A stretch of DNA of 64,000 nucleotides from an uncultured Muribaculaceae bacterium (GTDB lineage: Bacteria > Bacteroidota > Bacteroidia > Bacteroidales > Muribaculaceae): positions 124,001 through 188,000 of the forward strand of contig CANQZG010000002.1 of assembly GCA_947628305.1 (NCBI GenBank), read 5' to 3'. The notes under the pieces were generated by a model, which was not told the DNA's origin, searched no databases, and saw nothing but the letters and a program-made list of their open reading frames with translations. Numbering within the stretch: the first letter of the stretch is position 1; the number at the start of each line of letters is the position of its first letter. Both the position numbers and the translations under genes were made by a program. Below are positions 10,001-16,699 of the stretch, in pieces.

Positions 10001-11461
10001 TTCAAATGCCACGGCGAGAACCTCGTCGGCGTTCAGTGCGCTCTTGACCGAGATGTAACCTAACGTAGAGTTGAGTGTGTACTCACTCTCGCTCAACAGG
10101 CGTGCGCTCTCGACTTTCTCATAGTCCTTGCCGCCGTCGATTCCGTATGCTTCAAGAGGGGATAGGGCCTGTGTGACGGTGTTGATGTTCCTCGCGTCGG
10201 GATATTCATTCTTGATTGTCGCCAACAGATTGTTGGAGGCGTTGGCCGGGTTTGGTAACGCCGGATTTCCCTGCCAGTGATTGCTGGCGAGGGACGATGC
10301 CTCGCCCAGGTCCATGAAGGCGACGATGTTTCGGCTTTGGTTGTAGTTGTTGCTCTTGTTGGTCACCCACACCTCGGCGCGTGTGATTTTAATGCCTGAT
10401 GTCACCAACGGGAGACGGGAGGCGAAACGGTCGTAGTTGTCGTAGAAATATTGTGCGAGGAAATAGTGGCGGTTCTGGTCGTAGTTGTCGCAGTTGATGG
10501 AGAAGTCGGTTGTCTGCACACCTCCTTTGGTGTTGACCGAGCGTGACTCGGAGTTTTGTTGTGAGACGAGTGCGGTCGCTGTCAGTTTGCCGAACTGTAG
10601 TGTCGACTTTATACCGAACAAGGCGGTGCTTCCGCGTATGAGCGATGAACCTGTCGTCATGCTCACGTTTCCTGCCTCGATTGACTTGACAATGTCATCC
10701 TCTTTGCCTTCGTAGGCAAGACGTATGTTTTTGGAGTCAAAGTCAAAAGTCGCATCGGTGTTGTAGGTCATGTTGAACTTCATGCGGTCGCCTACCGAAG
10801 CATTGATTGTCGCCTGTATCTTTTGGTTGAAGTCGAAGTAGGTCTTGCGGCGGGATGTGAGCGACAGTGCGGGATTGTCGGTCTTGTTGGACTTTATGCC
10901 CATTGAAACCTGGACGGACCCTTGTGTCTTCAGCTGGACTCCGCCTGGACCGAAAATTTTCTCGAGCGGGCCGAGCGCGAAGTTCATGTCAAGGATGTTG
11001 AACGGCTCTTTCTCTTTCTTGGCGAACGCATCGGAGTTACGCTGACGGTAATAGTCCATCATCGATTTGCGTTGCTGCCAGTCGTTGTATTGCTTTGCCG
11101 ACAGTATGAACGGTGTGGTTATATCGGTCTCCCCGAGTTTGGTGCGGACGATGTAACATCCTGTCGACGGGTCATACTCGGTTGTCGTCGTTATATTGGA
11201 GGGCGTTGACAGGTCGGCGGGGAGGTCATCGGCCATGAGTTCCTCGTATGACGCAGGGATAATCTGTTGCACGGGGAACGGTGTCTTGATTGAATCGGCC
11301 GTTGGTGTCGGCGAGGCCGATGCCATATAGGGTGCCGGAGGAGAGAATGTCGGACTTTGGGTCTGTGAGAATACATAAAACGCGCTCACCGAGACAGCGA
11401 CCACAGTGACAATCCCGATTAGCAGATATGATAATATATTGGTTTCAGCGCGTTTAGACAT
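4004..11461 (-). CDS. sprA: type IX secretion outer-membrane translocon SprA
   Basis: A 2,485-residue outer-membrane protein matching SprA (Sov in Porphyromonas), the giant beta-barrel that exports type IX secretion cargo. The ATG at 11461 follows an in-frame TTG. A hydrophobic N-terminal segment (about residues 11-34) is the signal/anchor. Conserved parts include 'FNILDMNFALGPLEKIFGPG', 'RRKTYFDFNQKIQ', 'GSTALFGIKSTLQFGKLT' and 'KGSSYIDDFESTQTGIDL'. The C-terminus is a series of amphipathic beta-strands ending 'SFGVTFNLSLSR', typical of barrel closure. Its length is within the usual 2,300-2,500. It follows ruvA in the same direction, an order seen in other Bacteroidetes. Confidence 0.96.
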   Translation of the reverse strand: MSKRAETNILSYLLIGIVTVVAVSVSAFYVFSQTQSPTFSPPAPYMASASPTPTADSIKTPFPVQQIIPASYEELMADDLPADLSTPSNITTTTEYDPSTGCYIVRTKLGETDITTPFILSAKQYNDWQQRKSMMDYYRQRNSDAFAKKEKEPFNILDMNFALGPLEKIFGPGGVQLKTQGSVQVSMGIKSNKTDNPALSLTSRRKTYFDFNQKIQATINASVGDRMKFNMTYNTDATFDFDSKNIRLAYEGKEDDIVKSIEAGNVSMTTGSSLIRGSTALFGIKSTLQFGKLTATALVSQQNSESRSVNTKGGVQTTDFSINCDNYDQNRHYFLAQYFYDNYDRFASRLPLVTSGIKITRAEVWVTNKSNNYNQSRNIVAFMDLGEASSLASNHWQGNPALPNPANASNNLLATIKNEYPDARNINTVTQALSPLEAYGIDGGKDYEKVESARLLSESEYTLNSTLGYISVKSALNADEVLAVAFEYTYNGQVYQVGEFSSDITTTDQSLYVKMLKSTTQNPRLPMWRLMMKNVYSLGAYQVQKNNFRLNIKYLSDTTGTEINYLPVPGISNMPLLQVMNLDRIDSNEQGNPDGFFDFIEGYTVISSSGKIIFPVAEPFGRHLAEKIGNPEIAKQYTYQELYDSTLIVARQFADKNKFILSGKYQASSGSQIRLNAMNVPRGSVVVTAGGVRLTENSDYTVDYSMGIVTITNQSIIDSGQSISVTLENQSLFSMQRKSLVGLDLNYKFSKDFNLGATILHFSEKALTEKVNIGDEIINNTMWGLNLNYNTKFMWLTNLLNKIPTVNATQPSSLSLKAEFAQLIPHKQKSGSSKGSSYIDDFESTQTGIDLRSPYSWFLASTPYEGGSNAMFPESQLSNNVAYGKNRALLTWYYIDRMFTQRNSSLAPGYIKSDLKQLSNPYVREVKSYEIFPGRELQYGESPLIQTLNLSYYPTERGPYNLDAEDIDENGNLLHPEKRWGGIMRKLETTNFEQSNIEYVQFWLMNPFLDPENPNYDGGDLYFNFGEVSEDILKDGLKSYENGVPFDGNDQYMQETVWGRVSSQNSLTYAFDNNSSSRLVQDVGLDGLKNDDEFTFNTYAQYLDKLRQKLPAATIERMQADQFSPFNDPAGDNYHFYRGYDYDEQRLGILDRYKRYNGVEGNSLSPEDAPDPLYQSSRSLPDVEDINQDNTLNEYERYFQYKVSIRPDDLVVGRNYITDKQTSLVLTRDGNQQEVEWYQFKIPLNDYEKIVGSINDFSTIRFARMFMTGFKQVTHLRFATLELVRGEWRGYDFNLNNRGDTPAEGQLDISVVNIEENAEREPVNYVLPPGVTRISDPGQSQITQLNEQSMSMKVTGLRAGDARGVYRNTQLDLRNYKRMQMWIHAESFIDNATHLANGELSAFIRLGSDVKNNYYEYEVPLSLTPHRSDYNNDLPSDRYIVWPQSNYMDFSLQTLVDLKKERNRAKRNEEAGVGYGTVFTGRDPENERNSIAVIGNPSLSDVRVMLVGIRNNSATTKDGIVWLNELKVTDFNSEGGWAAKANMNLALSDIATVNVGAHVETAGFGGVDQALNDRRMDDYEQYNIAVQGDVGRFFPAAAKLHAPVYYSVSKEKTSPKYNPLDQDVLLKDALDIAANKHERDSISSFAIEHSKVESFSISGLKFDVRSQKPMPWDPANFTINFSFNKQSKSDPTTEYENINDYRGSFQYSYSPMIKGFKPFKWIKSKNKNLKFFKDWEINYLPNTISFLTTMSRYYYEQQTRSETDVNFQLPVSVSKNFLWDRQFALTWNLTKSLSLNFNSNTSARIEETMGAVNRKLFPDKYREWKDTVWQSILSMGTPWAYNQSFVASYKAPFSRIPVLDFLTGSTSYNATYRWDRGATVEGFNMGNTVASQASWNADGRINFESLYNKFNYTKEVNKRFANTRRSTTRPRKEKKFERTIMLLADSAITVKHNLRNRKVKVSATTVDGKPLTVRTKVIDVNSVEVTSPVETNAKFTITEILKEERSIAREIAQYTTRLLMSPRSASVRWRRTSSLSLPLFGPEIGNVFGQSLSYGPMAPGLDFAFGFIDESYVDKAKARGWLITDDGQTSPAIWSRTNEINLELTLEPFKGFKVTLTTNRTDNRSQQTQFMYDNMPTAYSGSYTKTHCAIATALRGSKAEDGYNSATFNKFLENIPVIANRYEAQYHGVNYPTGGFMEGNPNAGNPFNPAVGTVSQTGSEVLIPAFLAAYTGRDPGKQYLNPFPSLAHAMPNWRVTYDGFVNLGNLRNIFKAMTLTHAYQCTYSVGSYSSYLNWMSADGSKDLGFTTDELTGAPVPSSPYNISSVAITEKFAPLVGLAVTLKNDMTFNAEYRDSRTLTLNTSAGQVVEGTSHGITAGFGYKIIGFNSVLKMKGSAQGISNDLSLNADFSLQQNTALIRRIETGYTQATTGSRTVTMNFTANYIMSRRLTLALFFDHQINTPLVSSSAYPTTNTSFGVTFNLSLSR

Positions 11462-11497
11462 CAATGAACGTGGCCTTCGAGAGAGGGAGGGACGAGG

Positions 11498-12079
11498 CTA
11501 CATCATCGTCAGGGCGCGTTTGATGGCTGTCTCGACTTTTATAGTCGGGTCGGCTTCAAATATCTTTTTCAGAGCCTTTTGCGATACCTGGCGTGTGAAA
11601 CCAAGCATTGTCAATGCGGCAAGAGCCTCATCGAATGCCTCTGACGTTGCTGTGGCATGTACTAATAACGTGGAATCGGTCGGTTTTATTTTATCCCTGA
11701 GGTCTACAATTATCCTTTCGGCGGTCTTTGCGCCGATGCCTTTGACCCCTTTCAGGCTGCGTGAGTCTCCTGTCGCGATGACAGTCTCCAGTTCCTCGGG
11801 GCGCAGGGATGACAGAATCATGCGTGCAGTGTTGGCTCCTACTCCCGATACTCCGATGAGCAGCCGGAACAGCTGACGCTCCTCCTCGGTGGCGAAACCG
11901 TATAGCTGATGGGTGTCTTCGCGTATGATTTCGTGCACAAGCAACATCGCCTCGCTTTTGTTTTCAAGAGGGGTGAACGTTGACAGGGAGATGTTTAGGT
12001 CGTACCCTATGCCTGCGATGTCAATTACGGCGTTTGTCGGTGTCAGGCGGGCGAGTTTGCCCGAGATATATTCAATCAT
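11498..12079 (-). CDS. ruvA: Holliday junction branch migration protein RuvA
   Basis: 193 residues from the ATG at 12079 ('MIEYISGKLARLTPTNAVID'), the conserved RuvA start; a longer in-frame extension reaches into the neighbour and is not conserved. The N-terminal OB fold is followed by tandem helix-hairpin-helix motifs ('FRLLIGVSGVGANTARMILS', 'LKGVKGIGAKTAERIIVDLR') that grip Holliday junctions, and a C-terminal domain III ('ALAALTMLGFTRQVSQKALK') that contacts RuvB. It overlaps the upstream pseudouridine synthase gene by 8 bp and sprA follows 36 bp downstream, so the three are probably co-transcribed. Confidence 0.96.
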   Translation of the reverse strand: MIEYISGKLARLTPTNAVIDIAGIGYDLNISLSTFTPLENKSEAMLLVHEIIREDTHQLYGFATEEERQLFRLLIGVSGVGANTARMILSSLRPEELETVIATGDSRSLKGVKGIGAKTAERIIVDLRDKIKPTDSTLLVHATATSEAFDEALAALTMLGFTRQVSQKALKKIFEADPTIKVETAIKRALTMM

Positions 12080-12761
12080 TGTCGTTATTGATTTGGGAAT
12101 AGAGCGATAGCCAGGGTTGGTGTTGCGGAATGTCGGCGGTGACATCGACTGGTAGTTTTGACACCGGGTGAATGAACCTGATACGCCGTGCGAGTAGGGA
12201 GATTGACCTGTCGGGGTTGGAACGGCGGTCGCCGTATTTCAAATCGCCTTGAATCGGGCATCCGATTGACGATAGTTGCACCCTGATTTGGTGTTTCCTC
12301 CCGGTCTCAAGTCTCACTTCGAGCAGATGGTAGCGGTCACTCGATGACAGGCGACGATAGGTGAGAGCGGCTTTTTTTGAATCGGGTCGCGGTGTATCGC
12401 TGACGTATGACTTGTTGTTGCGTTCGGTCGAGGTTATGTATCCGACAAGTCGCCCCTCGTCCATTGGGGGGCGGTTGCGTGTAACGGCCCAGTAGGTCTT
12501 CTCCACTCCCCCTGAACGGAACATCTCGTTCATGCGCGCGAGAGCCTTGGAGGTCTTCGCGAACACCACCACGCCGCCTACGGGACGGTCAAGACGATGC
12601 ACGACACCGCAGAACACGTTGCCGGGTTTATCGTATTTTTCCTTTAGATAGTGTTTTACGGTGTCAACAAGAGGCTCATCGCCGGTCTTGTCGGCTTGTA
12701 CGATTTCACCGGGGCGTTTGTTTACGATAATTATATGATTATCCTCGTAGAGTATCTCCAT
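12072..12761 (-). CDS. RluA-family 23S rRNA/tRNA pseudouridine synthase
   Basis: 229 residues with the RluA-family catalytic motif 'VVHRLDRPVGGVVVFAKT' (nucleophilic Asp in HRLDR), the 'EKTYWAV' segment and the 'ETGRKHQIRVQLSSIGCPI' motif. There is no S4 RNA-binding domain, so it belongs to the short RluA/TruC-like group rather than RluD. It isomerises uridine to pseudouridine in structured RNA. It is the last recognisable host gene before the prophage, and the phage boundary lies between its start codon and the phage repressor. Confidence 0.92.
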   Translation of the reverse strand: MEILYEDNHIIIVNKRPGEIVQADKTGDEPLVDTVKHYLKEKYDKPGNVFCGVVHRLDRPVGGVVVFAKTSKALARMNEMFRSGGVEKTYWAVTRNRPPMDEGRLVGYITSTERNNKSYVSDTPRPDSKKAALTYRRLSSSDRYHLLEVRLETGRKHQIRVQLSSIGCPIQGDLKYGDRRSNPDRSISLLARRIRFIHPVSKLPVDVTADIPQHQPWLSLYSQINNDND

Positions 12762-12834
12762 AAACTCGCTTAACTAATTGATTTATAGGTAATAGGAGTG
12801 GTTTTGTGATTGCGTCCGACAATAATTAGACAAT

Positions 12835-13122
12835 TTAAGGTGTTTTGTGCCTCATTATTGAGAGCAGTTCGGTTTCGCTTTCCACCACGTTATCAATCAA
12901 CGTGGGGACGAAATGAGGGCACTCCAGAATACCCCTCTTTTCTGCTTCTGCATAGACTTTCGAGAATAGCTTGCCTCTATCATGTTCTGTAACCGGTAAA
13001 GTGTCGGGGAACACGCGGAGGTGTCGGCAGCCCCAGCCTCGGCAGTCGGAAGATAACCGACACCATAATATATTAGGCCGTGTGCTTGCGCAATTCTGTA
13101 CCTCTCTACACATCATCTGCAA
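12835..13122 (-). CDS. hypothetical protein at the host-prophage junction
   Basis: A leftward frame of up to 95 codons between the host pseudouridine synthase gene and the phage repressor. The second half ('TEHDRGKLFSKVYAEAEKRG') reads like a folded helical protein, while the first third is Cys/Arg-rich ('CRLSSDCRGWGCRHLRVF') and may be untranslated. No family is recognised. It runs the same way as the repressor, 26 bp downstream of it, so it may be co-expressed in the lysogen. Confidence 0.4.
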   Translation of the reverse strand: MQMMCREVQNCASTRPNILWCRLSSDCRGWGCRHLRVFPDTLPVTEHDRGKLFSKVYAEAEKRGILECPHFVPTLIDNVVESETELLSIMRHKTP

Positions 13123-13148
13123 ATATCGAAACCTAAGCGAGTTTAGGA

Positions 13149-13634
13149 TTATGATACTGGAGAACTTTCAAGTTCTCGTTTGCGGATTTCAAGTTCTCTA
13201 TCATTGACGGCCCTTTCGCGCTGACTGACCTCTGCCTCACGAGCAATAAGTTTATTCTCTCGATCGCGCAGGTCGGAGTCTTTTGCATCAAGTCTTTCCA
13301 TAAGTTGAAGCAACCTCTTAGACATCGCCAAGATTTCAGCAAGTTCTGGAGCGCCAAGACCGGCACTCTGATTATTGCCACCATTCGGGAGTAATACAGA
13401 ACCGTTGCCGGTATATAAGAAATGTGGATTGACTTGGGGGAATGTTTTTGTTATCAGGCGAACCATGCCGGGATTGAATTTCTTGGTGCGACCTGTTCCG
13501 AGGTCGTAAATGCGTTGGTAGTTTATGCCCAATGCAGTAGCAAGCTCCCCTGCTGTCATGTGGAGTGCTTCAAGCAGTTGCTCGCGTATGGAAGCCGCGT
13601 CAACGCAGTTGGCAACCTTTTCTTCTTTTGTCAT
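13149..13634 (-). CDS. XRE-type phage repressor with C-terminal coiled coil
   Basis: 161 residues. Residues ~15-50 form a helix-turn-helix ('LLEALHMTAGELATALGINY', 'QRIYDLGTGRTKKFNPGMVR'). Residues ~95-155 are a heptad-rich coiled coil with many Glu/Arg ('KLIAREAEVSQRERAVNDRE'), probably for dimerisation. It lacks a LexA/CI-like autoprotease domain, so prophage induction should not depend on self-cleavage. It is the only clear leftward regulator at the left end and is divergent from the early genes, the usual place of a lysogeny repressor. The role is inferred from fold and position. Confidence 0.82.
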   Translation of the reverse strand: MTKEEKVANCVDAASIREQLLEALHMTAGELATALGINYQRIYDLGTGRTKKFNPGMVRLITKTFPQVNPHFLYTGNGSVLLPNGGNNQSAGLGAPELAEILAMSKRLLQLMERLDAKDSDLRDRENKLIAREAEVSQRERAVNDRELEIRKRELESSPVS

Positions 13635-13732
13635 CTTTACGACGCTATCTTTTTAAGTTAAACAAGTTCCTCGGCACCTCTGACTGGAGCCAAATGTTAA
13701 AAATGCGATTATTTGCGATTGCGACCGTAAAA

Positions 13733-13777
13733 ATGATAAGATTTGATTGGTCAATTCAAAAATTATCACTAACTTTG
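13733..13777 (+). promoter_or_regulatory. rightward early promoter overlapping a 33-bp dyad operator
   Basis: A Bacteroidetes-type promoter: TTG at 13747-13749, then 20 nt, then TAACTTTG at 13770-13777. An imperfect 33-bp dyad centred on TTGGTCAA (about 13735-13767, ends GATAA...TTATC) covers the -33 box and spacer, as expected for the operator of the adjacent repressor. Assignment is from sequence pattern only. Confidence 0.65.
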
Positions 13778-13820
13778 CATCACAAACATAATCAACAACT
13801 ACAACAAAGATAAGCAAAAA

Positions 13821-13846
13821 CTTGCTTATAAGCAAATAAGTTTTAA
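13821..13846 (+). repeat. leader repeat (TTGCTTATAAGCAAATAAGT type), full copy
   Basis: One of two full copies of a motif that recurs before early phage genes: an ACTTG-CTTATAA-GCAA dyad followed by ATAAGTTTTAA. It sits 19 nt before the ATG of the first early gene. Confidence 0.6.
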
Positions 13847-13865
13847 CATCGAAAATCTGGAACAG

Positions 13866-14153
13866 ATGGAAACAAACACCCAAAATCCGCCTTTTACTGG
13901 CGTACCGAGCGCACCTCCAATGGCGCTTCGAAATGGTGATACGGCCATACCAATACAGGTGCAACCGCTTCCTGTGTCCTCCACATTACGCAAGCTCAAG
14001 GTAGGCGACAAAGCGACATTCCCGATTGAGCAACGCTCTACTATCCTGAACACCTTATCAAGGTTTAGGTCGGACTATATGCGCCAAGGCTGGGACGCGA
14101 AAGCAGTTACTAATAAGCAGGATTTCACGGTAGTAGTAACAAGAATAAACTAA
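13866..14153 (+). CDS. hypothetical early phage protein
   Basis: 95 residues, first gene of the rightward early region, 88 bp after the -7 box of the divergent promoter. The N-terminal ~35 residues are Pro-rich and likely disordered. The rest ('KLKVGDKATFPIEQRSTILN' to a C-terminal 'FTVVVTRIN') has the look of a small alpha/beta domain of the kind found in Bacteroidales mobile elements. No function is recognised. Its stop codon overlaps the next start by 1 nt (TAATG), indicating translational coupling. Confidence 0.75.
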   Translation: METNTQNPPFTGVPSAPPMALRNGDTAIPIQVQPLPVSSTLRKLKVGDKATFPIEQRSTILNTLSRFRSDYMRQGWDAKAVTNKQDFTVVVTRIN

Positions 14154-14431
14154 TGCCTGAAATCGCCGTTGACGTTATGGCTCAAAAATATCAATCACTT
14201 TTAAGACGGACTGAAAGGCTCCATGTTTCATACCGAAAAGCAGTCATGCTCGTGGGTGGAGAGAAAAGATTGGAGCGCCTGATGCTCGACGGAAAGGTGC
14301 GATATTCAAAGCCGGAGGGAAGCGCGAATACCATGTGGAGATTTAATCTTGCGGATATAGTTCGCAATGTAAAACCTCTGAAAAATTCATCGTATTTTTG
14401 CGGAACTCTGACACCGCAGACCCTCCAATAA
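14153..14431 (+). CDS. hypothetical early phage protein, possible DNA-binding
   Basis: 92 basic residues coupled to the preceding gene through a TAATG overlap. 'YRKAVMLVGGEKRLERLMLD' followed by 'GKVRYSKPEGSANTMWRFNL' resembles the helix-turn-helix plus wing of small excisionase/MerR-like proteins, in which a helix is followed by a beta-wing ending in an aromatic residue. The resemblance is by eye. It could be a regulator or directionality factor. Confidence 0.65.
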   Translation: MPEIAVDVMAQKYQSLLRRTERLHVSYRKAVMLVGGEKRLERLMLDGKVRYSKPEGSANTMWRFNLADIVRNVKPLKNSSYFCGTLTPQTLQ

Positions 14432-14463
14432 TTACAATATCCGGCTCAAATAACGCCGGACTA

Positions 14464-14480
14464 TAAGCAAATAAGTTTAA
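14464..14480 (+). repeat. leader repeat TAAGCAAATAAGTTTAA
   Basis: A copy of the early-gene leader motif, 64 nt before the ATG of the ERF gene. Here the upstream TTG half is missing. Confidence 0.55.
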
Positions 14481-14544
14481 TCGGTCTAAATCTCTGCATT
14501 ATCAAATATGCAAGATTTTACAAATAACAAACGGAATAAAACTC

Positions 14545-15186
14545 ATGGACGAACAACCCTCCACGGTACCTAAAATTTATGGAGCAATAGCGGCCATAAT
14601 GAAGGAAACCAAAGCCATTACTAAGAGTTCCAGAAACCAGCAGCAAGGCTTCATGTTCCGAGGCATAGATGCCGTGATGAACGAACTGCATGACCTATTC
14701 GCCAACAACGGGGTTTTCATTCTCCCCGAAGTCCTCGATTACACCGTTGCAGAAAAAGTAACAGGCAAAGGCACTATCCTCTATTATACACGAGCCAAAA
14801 TCAAGTTCCATTTTGTTGCAGATGACGGCTCCGAGGCAATAGCTATCAATGTAGGCGAAGCGATGGACTCCGGCGATAAAGGAATGAATAAGGCCATGAG
14901 CATAGCATTGAAATATGCCCTCATGCAGATGCTCCTGATACCTACTGAAGAACAGAAAGACCCCGACGCCACAACTCCCCCTGAAACACGCCCCAAGACA
15001 ATCAACGAGATAATCCAATCTCTTGACTCGGTTAAGGAGGCTGAACTTGTGGCTGCTCTGACCTCTATTGTCGGCGTATCTGACCGGGACGCACTTATGA
15101 ACGTATGGAACTCCAACTCGGCACTTCATCAGAACCCGACATTCACACAATGTATGTCGACAAAGAAAAAGGAACTCGGATTATGA
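14545..15186 (+). CDS. erf: ERF-family single-strand annealing recombinase
   Basis: 213 residues matching the ERF superfamily of phage single-strand annealing proteins. The hallmark 'AMDSGDKGMNKAMSIALKYA' is at about residues 111-130 and is preceded by 'RGIDAVMNELHDLFANNGVF'. ERF proteins coat ssDNA and anneal complementary strands for phage recombination and end-joining, usually with an exonuclease partner. Here a PD-(D/E)XK nuclease overlaps its stop codon (ATGA) and an OB-fold protein follows. The C-terminal ~60 residues ('NEIIQSLDSVKEAELVAALT') are helical and probably serve oligomer or partner contacts. Confidence 0.9.
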   Translation: MDEQPSTVPKIYGAIAAIMKETKAITKSSRNQQQGFMFRGIDAVMNELHDLFANNGVFILPEVLDYTVAEKVTGKGTILYYTRAKIKFHFVADDGSEAIAINVGEAMDSGDKGMNKAMSIALKYALMQMLLIPTEEQKDPDATTPPETRPKTINEIIQSLDSVKEAELVAALTSIVGVSDRDALMNVWNSNSALHQNPTFTQCMSTKKKELGL

Positions 15187-15776
15187 CACAGCCCCCAATA
15201 GAACTCGTTAGGTCAAGGGTTGTGTTTAATGAACTTGACCACACCTATACGCTCGACGGGAAAAGTCTGTCCGGCGTAACCTCCATGTTATCTCGTACCC
15301 TATTCAAGGATAAGTACAAAGGTATATCAAAAGAGGTCTTGGCGAAAGCCGCAGATTATGGCCACAATATCCATGAACAGATTGAGCTGGTAGACAGCCT
15401 CGGAGTTACGAGCGATACCCCTGCTGTTCAGGACTATCTGCGCATCAAGGCAGACCTCGGATTAAAGACATTGGCAAGTGAGTATTTGGTATCAGATGAA
15501 AGTGAGATAGCAAGCTCAATCGACACAATTTTTGATGACCTCTCTCTTGTCGATCTAAAGACCACATCGAAACTCGATATGGAGTATTTATCGTGGCAAC
15601 TCTCAACTTACGCATATCTCTTTGAACGTCAGAACCCGACTCTCAAGGCCAAAAGGCTTCTCGCTATATGGCTGCCTAAACCCAGATACGGGCGCTCCAT
15701 GTGCGTGGAGGTGCCTCGCAAATCAAAGGACGCAATAGAGGTATTGCTCTCATGGAACAGAACATTAACAGTCTAA
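15183..15776 (+). CDS. PD-(D/E)XK exonuclease (recombination partner of ERF)
   Basis: 197 residues from the ATG at 15183, which overlaps the ERF stop as ATGA; an upstream in-frame ATG at 15105 lies inside ERF and is unlikely. The core 'IASSIDTIFDDLSLVDLKTT' followed by 'LSWQLSTYAYLFERQNP' is the RecB/Cas4-like nuclease signature (D-x-I-D...DxK and the downstream QxxxYA helix). The N-terminal 'VVFNELDHTYTLDGKSLSGV' is the usual beta-hairpin before the helical region in phage exonucleases. It probably resects 5' ends to supply ssDNA for ERF. Confidence 0.87.
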   Translation: MTQPPIELVRSRVVFNELDHTYTLDGKSLSGVTSMLSRTLFKDKYKGISKEVLAKAADYGHNIHEQIELVDSLGVTSDTPAVQDYLRIKADLGLKTLASEYLVSDESEIASSIDTIFDDLSLVDLKTTSKLDMEYLSWQLSTYAYLFERQNPTLKAKRLLAIWLPKPRYGRSMCVEVPRKSKDAIEVLLSWNRTLTV

Positions 15777-15787
15777 AAAATCAAGAT

Positions 15788-16252
15788 ATGGCAAATTTCA
15801 TCATCGGGCAAATTCTCTTTATCGGGGAGGCCCAGAACCTCACTTCTCAAAACACAGGTAACTCGTTCACCAAGCGTTCACTCATCATTTCAGTGCGCCG
15901 CTTCGACCCGAATACCGGCGAACCCGTGAACGATTATGAGAACACCCCGGAGTTCTCGTTCATCGGCGATAAGTGCCGCGACCTCGACCAGTTCAAAGTG
16001 GGTCAGAATGTGGCTGTCTACTTTGACATAGTAGGCCGCAAGTACACTCCGCAGGGAGGCACCGAGAAAATCATCAATGACATTCGCCCGTATAAGATAG
16101 AACTCTACGGCCGAGCTGCGACAGAACAAGCACCGATGCAACCTCAGACAGCTACTGCGCCACAAGCGGTTGCCAGCGCTTCTGTTGCAACAGGTTCGAT
16201 GCAGCAACCGCCGCAGGTAGCACAAGGCCCCGGCTTCACCTCTCCAATCTGA
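15788..16252 (+). CDS. DUF3127-type OB-fold ssDNA-binding protein
   Basis: 154 residues from ATG 15788 ('MANFIIGQILFIGEAQNLTS'); a start at 15752 would add 12 residues. The pattern 'GNSFTKRSLIISVRRFD', 'EFSFIGDKCRDLDQFKVGQN' and 'VAVYFDIVGRKY' fits the DUF3127 OB-fold family, which takes the place of SSB in many Bacteroidales phages and mobile elements. The C-terminal third is Gln/Ala/Pro-rich and disordered, like SSB tails. Position next to ERF and the exonuclease supports an ssDNA-binding role in recombination and replication. Confidence 0.8.
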   Translation: MANFIIGQILFIGEAQNLTSQNTGNSFTKRSLIISVRRFDPNTGEPVNDYENTPEFSFIGDKCRDLDQFKVGQNVAVYFDIVGRKYTPQGGTEKIINDIRPYKIELYGRAATEQAPMQPQTATAPQAVASASVATGSMQQPPQVAQGPGFTSPI

Positions 16253-16258
16253 TAACGT

Positions 16259-16699
16259 ATGCTTTACGACAACTCCAATCCTTTGCAAAAGGCTAATTTT
16301 CTTGCCAGAGCAAACCTACTCGCCGAGCGCGGGGAGGTAGTGGAGTTGCGCTCCAAACGACAACGCTCTCTTAATCAGAATGCCTATCTCCATGTCATCA
16401 TCGGCTATTTCGCCGTGATGTATGGGGAGGCTTCTGATTATATCAAAGAGGAATATTTCAAGAAACTTGTCAATCCTGACACTTTCATAGTGGCACGGAA
16501 ATTAGACAAATTCACTAACCGAGAACGAATAGTATGCCGGTCGACCTCTGACCTAACAGTAGAAGAAATGTCTGTCTGCATTGACCGTTTCCGCAACTGG
16601 TCGTCAAAGGAGGCCGGCATATATCTCCCTACTGCCGAAGAAGGAATATTGCTCCGGCAATGTGAGGTTGAGATAGCACAGGCGCAAAGATACTTATGA
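16259..16699 (+). CDS. NinB-like recombination protein
   Basis: 146 residues with the 'RSKRQRSLNQNAYLHVIIGY' element, 'EEYFKKLVNPDTFI' and 'FRNWSSKEAGIYLPTAEEG', matching the layout of NinB/Orf-like phage recombination mediators ('RS.xQN.xlH' near the N-terminus and a C-terminal 'GI.LP'). These proteins bind SSB-coated ssDNA and help load recombinases. It lies between the OB-fold protein and the helicase and overlaps the helicase start by ATGA. Confidence 0.75.
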   Translation: MLYDNSNPLQKANFLARANLLAERGEVVELRSKRQRSLNQNAYLHVIIGYFAVMYGEASDYIKEEYFKKLVNPDTFIVARKLDKFTNRERIVCRSTSDLTVEEMSVCIDRFRNWSSKEAGIYLPTAEEGILLRQCEVEIAQAQRYL

